Shown here in pieces: positions 22,766 through 36,537 of a DNA stretch of 64,000 nucleotides. The stretch spans positions 59,006-123,005 of the forward strand of contig WIDE01000099.1 in the NCBI GenBank assembly GCA_015039315.1, read 5' to 3'. Positions within the stretch are counted from its first letter, which is position 1; each line of letters opens with the position of its first letter. Made by a program: the position numbers and the translations under genes. This DNA comes from Clavulina sp. PMI_390 (Eukaryota; Basidiomycota; Agaricomycetes; Cantharellales; Hydnaceae). The notes under the pieces are model-generated. The model was not told the DNA's origin. It was given only the letters and a program-made list of their open reading frames with translations, and did not search any database.

Positions 22766-24223
22766 TCAGAGCTTGGGTATTGCAACGCCCGAATGTTTCC
22801 CTGCCCTTGGTTTCCGGAATGGCTCGTTCTCCTCGAAGCTATATTCCCACTCCTCCTTCTCGAGCGGGTCGAATTCATCCTCCACGCGCCATACCTTGTA
22901 CTCTCCAACGCTCGGGTCCACAGCCCCATTGAGGATCCAATTCAAGTAGACAGCCCAAATGGTTTCTTCCCGTTTAGGAGCGGGAGCCTCGCCTTCGGAC
23001 GCTTCGGAAACCTCATTTGGTGCGAACGACATGATGTGTCCACATGGTGCCCAAGGCGGACGCTGAGCGTCTGGGTCGATCCATAAAGACGCCTTCAGGC
23101 CGTCAGAGTGCGAGAACTGCGAGAGAAACTTCGAGATCATGATTCTACACATTCACGCACGCAAAGGTGTCAGTAGCAGGATCGGCTCAAAGTACGGGGT
23201 TCGCTTACTTGGTGACTACATAGTCGTCCTCGAACCCAACAGTCAAGTATGGCTTGTCTATCTGGCGAATAGTCTGCCTAGCGCTCTCTGAATGAAACGC
23301 GTGTCGAGGAGCTGCGCTGTGGAAATAACATAGATATGTCAGAGTACAGTTTCTGGAACAAAGACGGAACAACTGGTGCAGGAGAATACTCACAACCAGT
23401 CAGCTATTTCCCTCCCAATTCCATATGGAAGCTCCAGCCCGACACCAAGACGGTTTGAGTACCAAATCCTTTCTTTTTCCAAAATGGGCACAATCTCCCT
23501 CAATATATCACCGAAAAGGGAAGGGTCGTCATTGTTTCCAACAAAATAGTTTCCTACACCATGTGGTCAGGCACAGTAAGGAGTGTAGCTCCTACGCACA
23601 TACCTATGCACACGTTCAGGAAACGGGATATTAAATGGCGTTCTTCACCCAGAAGGGCGAGGAAGACTGAATATGCCGAAGGGAGGGCGATTAAAAGGTC
23701 ATGAAAGCGACAAAGGATGATGCGGCAGTGGGGCATGACTTACTTGACCCTATCGAGTGACCAACTGCAACAAGTGGTACACCCTTCCATCGTTCCGAAG
23801 CATATCGTATGGCAGCTGCTGTGTCGCGTGCTCCCCAGTGGGTTGTAGCGCTGACATCTTCTGATATCTGCCGAATTGCCTCGATGCGCGACTCGACAGT
23901 CGAGCCGCGACCAACCAAGTGCGCCAGCTCTGGAGGCCACGAGAGGCCTGAATATCGGTAATCAAACGTCAGGACTGAAACGCCATTCCGCGCGAGCCAA
24001 CTATTGACAGATGGAAGATAGTAAGATGGTAGATCATGTTTGTGTGGGGTAGTGACGTGACGAACAGTGCGAAGTCTCGATAGAACCTGGTTGGAATGCC
24101 ATTTGCGTTGCAAATCACTGCAGCTGCTTTGTGTGTCTGGTGGGCGGGGACTTCGAAACGCTGGGCTTTCAGTGGGAAGCTGTCAACGAGGGCTGGGAGG
24201 TCGAACTGAACAAAGTCGGGCAT
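22766..24223 (-). CDS. alpha/beta hydrolase, tandem copy C
   Basis: Six exons (24223-24066, 24000-23744, 23666-23604, 23553-23394, 23316-23209, 23144-22766) encode 374 residues, exon for exon the same lengths as copy B. Ser135 lies in GHSIGS, followed after the intron by FLALLGEERHLISRF. The YLTVGFEDDY strand and QFSHSDG segment carry the likely acid and a candidate His. It is the upstream member of the array and is transcribed divergently from SEC18. The C-terminal tail is highly charged (EWEYSFEEN, then KPRAG) as in the other copies. The physiological substrate is unknown. Confidence 0.82.
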
Positions 24224-24912
24224 AGTGGAGACAATTTGGAGATGGCCCTTGGATTCAGCTAGGGTTGCGAGTTGGAGGTAAAAAGTGGCAGACTGTTGCC
24301 AGTGGCAGTCAGTCACCCAGGCAGCTGGGGAGTCGAACAGGGGCAGCAGAAGGGCTCACGTTGATTCATATTCTGTTTGGAGTGCAGAATTTTGCCGGTT
24401 CGGTAACCTGGGGCCGAGCGAGAACATCCGGCAACGGCGAGGTAATAAACGGAGTCGGCGTGAACAAAGAATGGCAAATTCTTGTATCTAAACCTAGCTC
24501 GCACTGAAGACGAGTCGCAAGAATGAGTGCAGCCACAATAAACGCCCCTAAAGGACGAACCACGCAACACTCCACCAGTTCACCTCACGACTATACAATC
24601 AGGAACCGCAACACCGCCAAGCGAGGGAAGCTGCTACATCATTGAGAACCCCGACTAGTCATGCATGACGGTTCACCGTCAGTTTGCTTCAGAAAAGATG
24701 CAGAGGCATTGCATTGGTGGATGGATCGGTCCCATATTCAATGGATTTGTGTGACAGCGTACCGCGTCACGGTTACGAGCGCCATCAAGGTCACTCTTGA
24801 TCGACGTTCGACTACGCACACCCCACATACGACACTTCCACGATAAACCATCCGTCTCACCGACGCAAGGCCACCCGCGCTATCGATCTCTTTGGAACTA
24901 TCTTAATAAACA
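24224..24912. promoter_or_regulatory. divergent promoter region between hydrolase C and SEC18
   Basis: 689 bases between two start codons. The proximal hydrolase side contains the 25-base segment shared with copy B (24401-24425). The SEC18 side is pyrimidine-rich just before the ATG at 24913. Confidence 0.5.
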
Positions 24913-27983
<3,071 letters not shown>

Positions 27984-29387
27984 ATTGTATCCTGGAAGTT
28001 GATCAATCAATTTTGGGCCATCAAGCATTGCCAAGAAAGATTTTCTGTGTCATCATTCGAGGAAGCCTACTCATATTGCCGTCTCGGGCTTATAGAACCG
28101 AACATCATGTTCCGCTTGCATCATGACACTGGTCTACTCCCCGCCACGGACAGGTCCTATCTTGTTTCCAAAATTACGTCGTTTCCATCGGGCTGCATGG
28201 CTGTACCTCTGACCTCATTAATCAATCCTAATACTGCTCATCATTACTGATCCATTTTGAAACGAATATTGCTAGCCTTTCCATTTGTGGTCTTCCCCGA
28301 AAACGTCAACTGTCGGCCAACCGTACCCTGCAATTGACCTTCGTTGGGCATTTCTGACGACTAGTGCCATCACGGCATGGTCTCGGCCTTTGGCGTCTTC
28401 CCTTGGTGTAATGTGCTTCCACATCGGCCATTAACGGCTATCGCGAGCCATCTCGCACCCTCCGGGGTGTAGGTTCCTTCCATCAAACTACTCTTTACTC
28501 ATACGAATTTGCGGGTCATGGCTCGCGGAGAACCTCAGTATGAGCGCTTTTTCTGGTGTTATTGCCGGCCACATGTGAGAGTCTTTGGGTTGTCCAATAG
28601 GATCAGTCACCTTCCTTTCATTGGGTCTACGCCTTGTGGCGGCCGTGTGTCCCAGCCCATTTCTAAGGTGCCCCAATTAGAGCCTAAACAGAAGGAGAAG
28701 GATAACCCCCAATATCATGTAGCTCAGGAAGCAACTCATTGAAACCCCTTGGCACTCCAGTACCCTAGGCTCCTTCGTCAGTTATCGCTGACGGGGTACT
28801 TCATTATGCCCTCCCACACTATTTCAATCCAGCAGCTTGGGTACCAGTCATGTGCGTTGAATTCAAATCGCTTGTGAGTGAGTGGTAAACTATTGCACCC
28901 ACTGCTCATAAGAACCCCAACCTCGTCGGAACAAATTCATTGGGTGAATTTCACAGCCACTCTGCATATCAGTGAGTGTCCAAGAAGGCTTTACTACTCG
29001 AGACCTTCGATGCTGTCAAGAACTTTTCATGAAGTTTTTGCCGGATAATGGAGGTAGAAGAGACTGTGTTCATTGTGGTATCCGCTGGTGCCTTGGCCTG
29101 AAATGGAGCGGAAAGATGAATCAAATGATGACGGGCAGAATACTATTTCTTTTTCAAAAGGCGGCATTCAGACGCGCTCCCCGTCCCAAGGCCGCAATGA
29201 GTAAGTCTCAGAGAAGAAGCCATCTGTTTGCTCATCACCCTCGTGATCACGCCCTATAACCAATGTTGGGATGGCGGCAAGGCAGCGGAAAGTTGTCACA
29301 CTCGAAGTTGAAGTGCTTGTTCAGCATTTGCCGCGTCGAGCTGCTCCTGACAATCACGATCCGAAACCCCCACCCTCAGCGCATGTT
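27984..29387. other. 1.4-kb intergenic stretch
   Basis: This stretch contains the 3' region of SEC18 and the promoter of the first SDR-GT47 gene. Short frames (27999-28250, 28509-28742, 28972-29259) have no features I recognise. No repeat was found. Confidence 0.45.
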
Positions 29388-32300
29388 ATGTTGAGGTCCT
29401 GGTGGTTAACTTGCACCGTCTGCCTGATACTGTGTCTTGGGGCCTACGAGGGTATCTTTATTACCGTGCGCAGTCCGAGCACCCGCCCCGAGCTGCAACT
29501 TTCTGATTCGAGGCTAACAGTTTTTGACCCCGGGATTGAGACGGGTGAATGAAGCCCTTTTCGATAAGCCTGAGTCTCAAAGCGGTATCTCTAGCCTTGA
29601 TGCAGAATATTCAGGTTCCGTACCACAGAGCGTACCGGGACGGGTCCTCGTTACTGGTGGTGGAGGAAACATTGGCAAGTTTTCCCACGCTTTCGCGATC
29701 CACACGTCAGAGCTCTTACACGCCTACAGGCAAACATCTTATCCGTCGTCTCCTGGCATCCAATACACCCGTAACGGTTATCGACGCTATCTTCTATCCT
29801 GACGAACTCACTAAGACCAGCTCAGAGAATCAGGCACTTCTTCGAGTTCATGTCGACGACATCCGGAACACCACCGCACTTGCGTCTGCTCTCACTGCAG
29901 ATGTAGTGGGAATCATTCATCTTGCCGCTGTGTCTCGCATAGGCTGGTGCCTAAATAATGCTAATGATTGCATGGATGTAAATGCACGAGGGACCCAGCT
30001 TGTATTTGATGCTTTGACGCAACTGAACACGAAAGATCATGGCAAGAGATGGTTCATTCTCGCCAGCTCACAAGAGATTTATGGGGTTTCTCAGGGTGAC
30101 AAGCGCCTCGCACTTCGCGAAGATGACCAAACGATACCTATCAACGTTTATGGAGCGTCCAAGCTGGCGGCCGAGAGAGTTGTCGAGAGCCGTATCTCGG
30201 ATTTGATGAACAAGAGTGGCCCTTCGAGCGGAAGCATCCATGCTATTGCTTTCAGACTGTCCAGTGTCTATGGTAGTATGCATGATCATCTGGAGCGGCT
30301 TGTGCCTTCGCTAGTGACTCAAGGTCTATCGCATCGTGTAATCCAGATATCTGGTGGTGAACAAGAGGTGTGTACACTGCAGCTAATCTTTATCTTTCCC
30401 CGGTCGCTAATTGACTCCGTGTAGTTTGACTTGCTCCACATACACGATTGTGTCGATGCATTCATGCTCGCCATTTCGCATCTTACTGCTTCGTTGCGAT
30501 CTCGTAGCAAGTGGGCTGCCTTGTTCACCTACACGCCTTCGTTCTCGTTCGAGGTGTACAACATTTCATCCGGCTTCTCGGTTAAAATATCGTCCCTTAT
30601 TGACACCATTGTCAATCTAACGCGGTCGCAATCCCCCATTCGATACATTGCGGCTGACCTCTATCCGAATGTCAACCGCTGCGATACGACCAGGGCAAGG
30701 AAGATGCTTGGCTTCCAGGCTCACATTAGTGTTCGGGAGGGCTTGTGGCTATTAGTGAGAGCACACCTTCAACATATATCCTTGTTCCTGTCTCGTACTA
30801 TCCAGGAGAAGTGTATTTCTTCAAACGAATATCCGGCGACGACGGGACTACCCGACCCCAGGATTTTAAAACTGGACAAGTGTCTCGTGCACGTCGAGTT
30901 AAACCTTCAGGACGAGTTTGTCGGGCTTACGCCACCAGACGCTGAGAGCGAGGACCACTGGTCGGTTAGGCCGCTTAATGCATCTAATCTCAGGGATCCG
31001 ATGAGGAGCATAAGCACTTTAGTCGCGATGATCTCCCATCCAATTCTGACCAATAAAGTTAACACCGGAGATCAAAGTTATGCACCAGCAAATGTCCGAC
31101 TGCGTGGATGGGAGCACGAGACAATTAACGGGGCCGAACCTTTTTACCTGGGTATCTGGAGGGACAACAAAGATACCCCGATCGGCCCCGGTTCAATCAG
31201 GCTAGAAAGGATTTTTCACTCTGACCTCACGACAACGTCAACCGTTCGGCGTCCTCTAGTAGACTGGGAGCTGCATGCCAATCCTCACCCTGGCGAAACT
31301 ACCGTTCGCTTAGTCATGTCCGGCACGAACCCTCCCCTCCAGCTCATGAGCCCCACATCCATTGGAGGGAATTTTTCACTCTCCAGCGTCGATGACATGC
31401 CAGAAAAGGTCTGGAATGTCAGAATAAGTCCAATTTGCTGTCCGACGCCAGCACCCTGGCCGTTTGTTCGCGATGATCGTGAGTACTGCTCCGCGCACCA
31501 ATATTGTATTTTCTACTTATGATGTTTCACAGCGGTTGAATGGAGTATGGAATACCAAAAGACGTCTTCGGCACGTCCATTCAACGCATCTCCTGCGACG
31601 GCTTTTTGTGACCGCCTCGCTCGTTCTCAAAAGAAGGTACAAGCTGATTTAGTTGCTTTACTTTCAACCAATTTCCAAGACACCCCACCTCTTTCTCGAA
31701 AGATGAGCCGCCTCCCAACCGAATGGGCTCACGCGAACTTGCCAGCATGCTCCAACATATGCAGCGATGGTCATCCAACGGAGTGTGTGGATACAGGAGA
31801 TTGCCAATGCGTGCTCTCTTCTTGTGTTCGGAGAAATAGGTTCCCATTCGCCGACCATGCGTACAAGAATGATCTATCATATCCTCCTCAACCAATCGCC
31901 AGCCAAAATAAAGCCCTCACGCTGAAGGAGAGCGTAGCGCGAGCATCTTGGATGTCTATCCTTCGTCCTCAAGTCGCTTCCTACTTCTCCACTCACCCTC
32001 GCTATCCCAGGGTTCACGTTCCTTCCCTCTCTCCGCTGGATGTCTACAGGCTGGCCAACCTAAAAGGGAGTGACGGCAAAATATTAGAGCCTGACAAACT
32101 GTTGAAGGAGCATTGCTTCAGTGCTGATGCGCAAATGGAGAAGGGCCTCATGCGGATGGAAACCACGTCAACGAACGCTAGTGAGATGGTATTTGTCAGA
32201 CATTATCAGGGGAGATCGCTAGTAAGTCAATTCCTCGGAGGTCTGAGCCACACAAATGCTTATGTCTTACAATTCTGCTTATCAGACGAATGAGCCCCTC

Positions 32301-33430
32301 GAAGACACATACGAGTGGGTTCGTTGGAGTGTGGAAGGATTTGACGAGTCGAAGGTCATTATTCCTTTCACGCAGGACTGGGGCCAGTGTCTTACCTTTG
32401 AATGGTACGTGTTTACCCTGCTCTTTGGTTTTGTGCGGCCAGAAATCGTACGTACGGCTGAAGATGATGCTATACAGGAATGTATGGCGAATACGCGGAA
32501 AAATAGGCAATACTGTACACCCGTTGGTGAGGTCTACTACAGCATGGAGCGTCATGGGCGATTTGAATAGCCCATGCTATCGTCCACATCAGGATGTTGT
32601 GTACATTGGATTTACTTCTGAATCCTATGTTTCATCTAACTCACGATCGCACCCAACAGGATACCTCCACGTACTTGTTATTCGATCGAACTCTTTCCTC
32701 TCTTCTCTTCGCTCTCTTCCGTCAAGCCTGCCCGCGAACGCCACGTGCTTGCCACCTTCAAGGGCTCTCCTTGGGGCACAGGCCTCCTTCATCGCCATCG
32801 AGTCACCTGTAGCCGGGCAGGATGGCATTTGGGCGAAAAGCGAACCCGTAGACTCCGAGGTTTGGAGGACCGCGGTCCGAATCTTACGGCTATTTGGAGC
32901 AGCACAGGGGACTACGACTATATGGGTATCCTGAACAATACCATTTTTTGCCCACAACCTGCTGGAATTGCTGGTGCGGGCTTATAACTTTATTCTATCT
33001 TTTACTAGTATTGATGCGCTTCTTGTCGTTGGCTGACTCGAATGCTGCTTGGTTAGGCTGGTCGCCACGTCTCATAGACTCAATATTTGCGGGTTGCATC
33101 CCTGTCCTCATCGGTCACTCTACACACCCTCCATTCTTTGACCTGCTGGATTGGTCGAAATTCTCGGTCCGCGTCGAACCCTCGGAACTTTCACAACTTG
33201 AGGACCTACTCCTCTCCCGCTACTCTGTCGATGATGTAGAGCGGCTGCAGACGAACCTGATGCTTGTTCGGGACGCATTCGTTTACCCTCTTGATGATAT
33301 GACAGACGAAGCAGCACAGGATATGTTGTTGGGTAATCAGGACGATGACGCGAGACGAGGCCCGTTATTCTGGGCATTGCATTCCACAAGGATGAGAATG
33401 CTGACAATGTGGCCAGTGGCTGACTCATAG
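29388..33430 (+). CDS. membrane-anchored SDR epimerase-like / exostosin (GT47) fusion, copy 1
   Basis: Nine exons (29388-29465, 29521-29674, 29730-30367, 30425-31478, 31533-32221, 32286-32404, 32478-32600, 32660-32973, 33057-33430) give 1180 residues. A signal-anchor (VCLILCLGAYEGIFI) precedes an extended SDR domain: NAD motif TGGGGNIG near residue 70, and catalytic Tyr218/Lys222 in YGASK. A beta-rich linker of unknown family follows, then a Cys-rich EGF-like segment (about 714-738; CSNIC, CVDTGDCQC). The end is an exostosin-type glycosyltransferase domain with SPRLIDSIFAGCIPVLIG and LDWSKFSVRVE. A Golgi type II protein that both modifies a sugar nucleotide and transfers the sugar is plausible but inferred. 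The intron after exon 2 has a GC donor (GCAAGT), where the paralogue has GT. The start could lie further upstream. Confidence 0.8.
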
Positions 33431-33575
33431 CGGGAAGGCTGGTTTACACCACATTTTATATACTCGACGCATATCTTTGCCGACGCAAAAGATTCTTTAT
33501 TTTGATCTTCGAGATAATAATACTTCTGTCCCTGCCAGCTCGTCAAAAAGCGCTAGATTTGCGTCCCGCTCGGAT

Positions 33576-35854
33576 CTAGAGCATGTTTGAAGGAACAGAG
33601 AAAAGTGATTTCCAAGCTTGAGATAGGAATCTATCAGAACTTTGGGTTTTTCTTGGTGATTGAGGCCGTGGTAGCCCCTGATAAGACATCAAGTCGGTTA
33701 GATAATACGAGCTTTACAGAGAAAGTAGCTGATGCAGGTGACTTACATATCCACCAGGACAATCAACCCCAAGTCGTACACAGGTACTGCACCAACCCCG
33801 CTCATCTCGGTCGGGAGGGCATACCTATGCGATATCTGTGAGACTTGATCCAATCTGATAATAGCTATATCTATATACCTTCCTCCGCTCTCGACACTTC
33901 CAGCATCCGTGTATCGATCGACGAGCTCTCAGCGGCAGCCTAGCGCCACCTGGAGCTGCTGTATCCGTGGAATCGTCGACAATGCCACTACCAACCCCAA
34001 ATTGGGGAGCCGGGCTAACTATGGAGTGCACAAGTCGTCTTCTCTTGGAGCGCTCGAGTTCTGGAAAATCGTCCGCTCGAGACAAGCTCCCAGTGAGAGG
34101 TAAAGAGCTGAAGTAGTAGGGGTCGAAGTTAGCCGTCTCCGCTACAGTGCCCTCCCCATTTGGAATAGGGGTAGAGTATAGCGTAGCAGAAGTACTGAGC
34201 TGAGAATCTGGCTCCTCAGGCTGAGACAGACCGGCTTGAGACGGCTCATCAGCATATGAGAGTATTTCCAGTACCAACTTCTCCGGTGTTAGTGGGCTTG
34301 AGGGGAGCGGATGACCTTTGGCAAGGAAGGGGGTGAGGGAAGTCACTCGCGGACAGAGGCCACTCAGCACCAGTTCCTCGCGGGCCTTGCTAGCGGTGAT
34401 TCGTTCTGTGGGTTCATGTATCCACATTTGCCCCAATAGTGACCACAGAATCCAGCTTGATGCCGCACTGAGCCCGCAAAATACTTCCAGATCGTCAAAA
34501 GACTGAGAGGTTGACGCAGGATTCGGACGCTGCCCATGTTCCATGAGCTTCGCAGCTTTACTATCACTTGACACACCCCAGAGCGGCTTCATTCCTACAC
34601 CTAGCGAATATATCGTCATCGCTAAGGCGTAGATGTCAGAAGTTTCATTGCTACGGAAGATTTCCGGTCCCATCGATAATTCCGGAGCGACAAATCGAAG
34701 GCGGCCACCTTGCCGGAGTGTGGTCTGCGTCCGGGTGAGATCGTGGCGGATACGCGAGAGGCCAAAGTCGCAGATGAGCGCATCACCCGAACTGGTTATG
34801 AGAATGTTTCGCTGGCCGTGGATGCCATGAGATGAGGGACATGCGGTAGTATATTTGGAAAGGCTCACGTCGTGAAGGTCCCCATGGATAACTGGTGGTC
34901 TCCGGGAGTGTAAATATTCTAGACCGTCGACCAGACCGCCTACCTTGGAGATTTCTGTGAGTTATTGTAGGGGGTTATACGCATCAAATAAAGTTACCAC
35001 TTGAAGAAAATCCTCAGAACGACTATGTGTCTTGAGATAATCTTGGGCTGATGAATGTTTAGCGTGTTGGAGGACCATTGCAGGTAGCAGTGCCAACGTA
35101 GGAATATCAAATGCATCAAACTCTTCTTCATCCGGGATTCGGTAGATTCCAAAGAGTGTAACAACATTGGGATGCCGTAGTTGCCAATGGGCGATAACTT
35201 CCCTAATGATGAGCTAAGCATGGGAGAGGATTGGTTCAATAGACTTGCCAGAACAGTCAGTCGAATAATTGGGTAGTTGCACCTGTAGTATGGATTTTCC
35301 CTCATCAAGCATAGGACGATGGAATTCTCGAACAGCTACAAGGCTGTCGCGGTATTTTGCTCGGTAGATAGTCGCCTCGCCACCGCTAGCGATTCGTCGA
35401 CCTATCGACACACTGGTGACCCAGTACCCTGTAGGCACCACTCCAGATAATGAGCAGATATCCTGGAGAAAGCGCAGCCGAAGCGACGTTACGTCCGGTT
35501 CAAGCGGGCAGTTATCGATACACTAGATTATATGTGGGGATATCCCGTGTTGCAAAGTCCGCGTTAGGAGACTGGAGAGGAAAGTAGACGCACTCCTTGC
35601 ACAGCGTTCACAACCTTCACGAGCTCAGGTTCTGAGAGCATGCTAATGCCAAGACGGAATGATTTGAAGGCATTATCATATGTGTTGTGTTCGGAGAGAA
35701 TGCCCTTGGGACCATATAAGGGAGGAAGGCTCAGCACAGGATGAGTTGCGCGATGGCCGTGAAGGTGCAGTCTCAGTTGCAAATAGGAAAAGTGAGCAGC
35801 ACCGAGCCATCTGGTCTGGTCTGCATCTGATTTATCACTTGGGTTGCTTAGCAT
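33576..35854 (-). CDS. protein-kinase-like domain fused to a C-terminal Zn2Cys6 cluster
   Basis: Seven exons (35854-35594, 35522-35283, 35213-34998, 34943-34869, 34811-33879, 33824-33747, 33677-33576) encode 634 residues, all phase 0. The kinase part has ASGGEATIYR (Gly loop), VAVREF where the catalytic Lys is replaced by Arg, HGDLHD with the catalytic Asp, and CDFGLSR. A Ser/Pro-rich linker with an NLS-like RSKRRR leads to a fungal binuclear zinc cluster at about residues 567-597. Its six Cys have the exact C-x2-C-x6-C-x9-C-x2-C-x6-C spacing and are completed across a splice junction. A single reading frame joins linker and first half of the cluster. Zn2Cys6 clusters normally begin transcription factors; here it is at the end, followed by only about 37 residues. 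It could also represent two merged neighbouring genes. Confidence 0.7.
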
Positions 35855-36537
35855 TTACAATAGAACGATCTCAGAGGCAGGCGGGGTGTTGATAGGCCGC
35901 ATTCATTCGGGTTCTGTGATTACCTGTTTGTTTGTGACCAAATCTCACGAATGGGGGGACAGTCCACATGTGCACCAATCTGCCATGCTGGTGTGCCATA
36001 ATGGCTCTCAGGTAATTGGTATGGTGGTTGGAACAACAATTGAACCCCTGCAGAGCTGTCGAGATGCTTACATGGGTCCTCTGAGTGAGCGAAGAACAGA
36101 TCGTGAGGTTCGCTGTGAAGGGGTTCTATGTTCAGCGCGCCATTTGCCCTTATTGTACTAGTACTAGGCACCGAGACAGATGTATGCCGTGGGAGTCAAG
36201 CCACAGCCGCGCGCCACCAGCAAATCATCAGTCCTGCCAGACTTCAAAAGAGCCTTTCGGTAGTCATAGCCATTTTTCCTCGACGGGTTCAGGCACGGTG
36301 TTTCAGGTGAGGCAAGCATGGTTCGTCTCTACGTGTTGACGCGAATGAGCAAGGCGCTCCCATGGGAAACACCTGGATTGGGACTGGGCAGTTCTGGTCA
36401 ACAATCAAATGTGTATCAAAAAGAGACCTGATATTTCACAGCGAGAAGCACTGGTTGATTGGTGGGGTCGGCTGATATTTCAACTTATTGTTTGCTGTTT
36501 GCTGGATATGATATCCTTCTGACACTTACGCTCTCGC
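35855..36537. promoter_or_regulatory. divergent promoter region, kinase-Zn2Cys6 gene and SDR-GT47 copy 2
   Basis: 683 bases between the two start codons. Overlapping frames (35844-36339) lack any recognisable feature. No repeat was found. Confidence 0.4.

Noticed and set aside
28972..29259. Candidate small gene between SEC18 and SDR-GT47 copy 1
   Set aside because: There is no domain, no splice-consistent extension and no similarity to the matching region upstream of copy 2.
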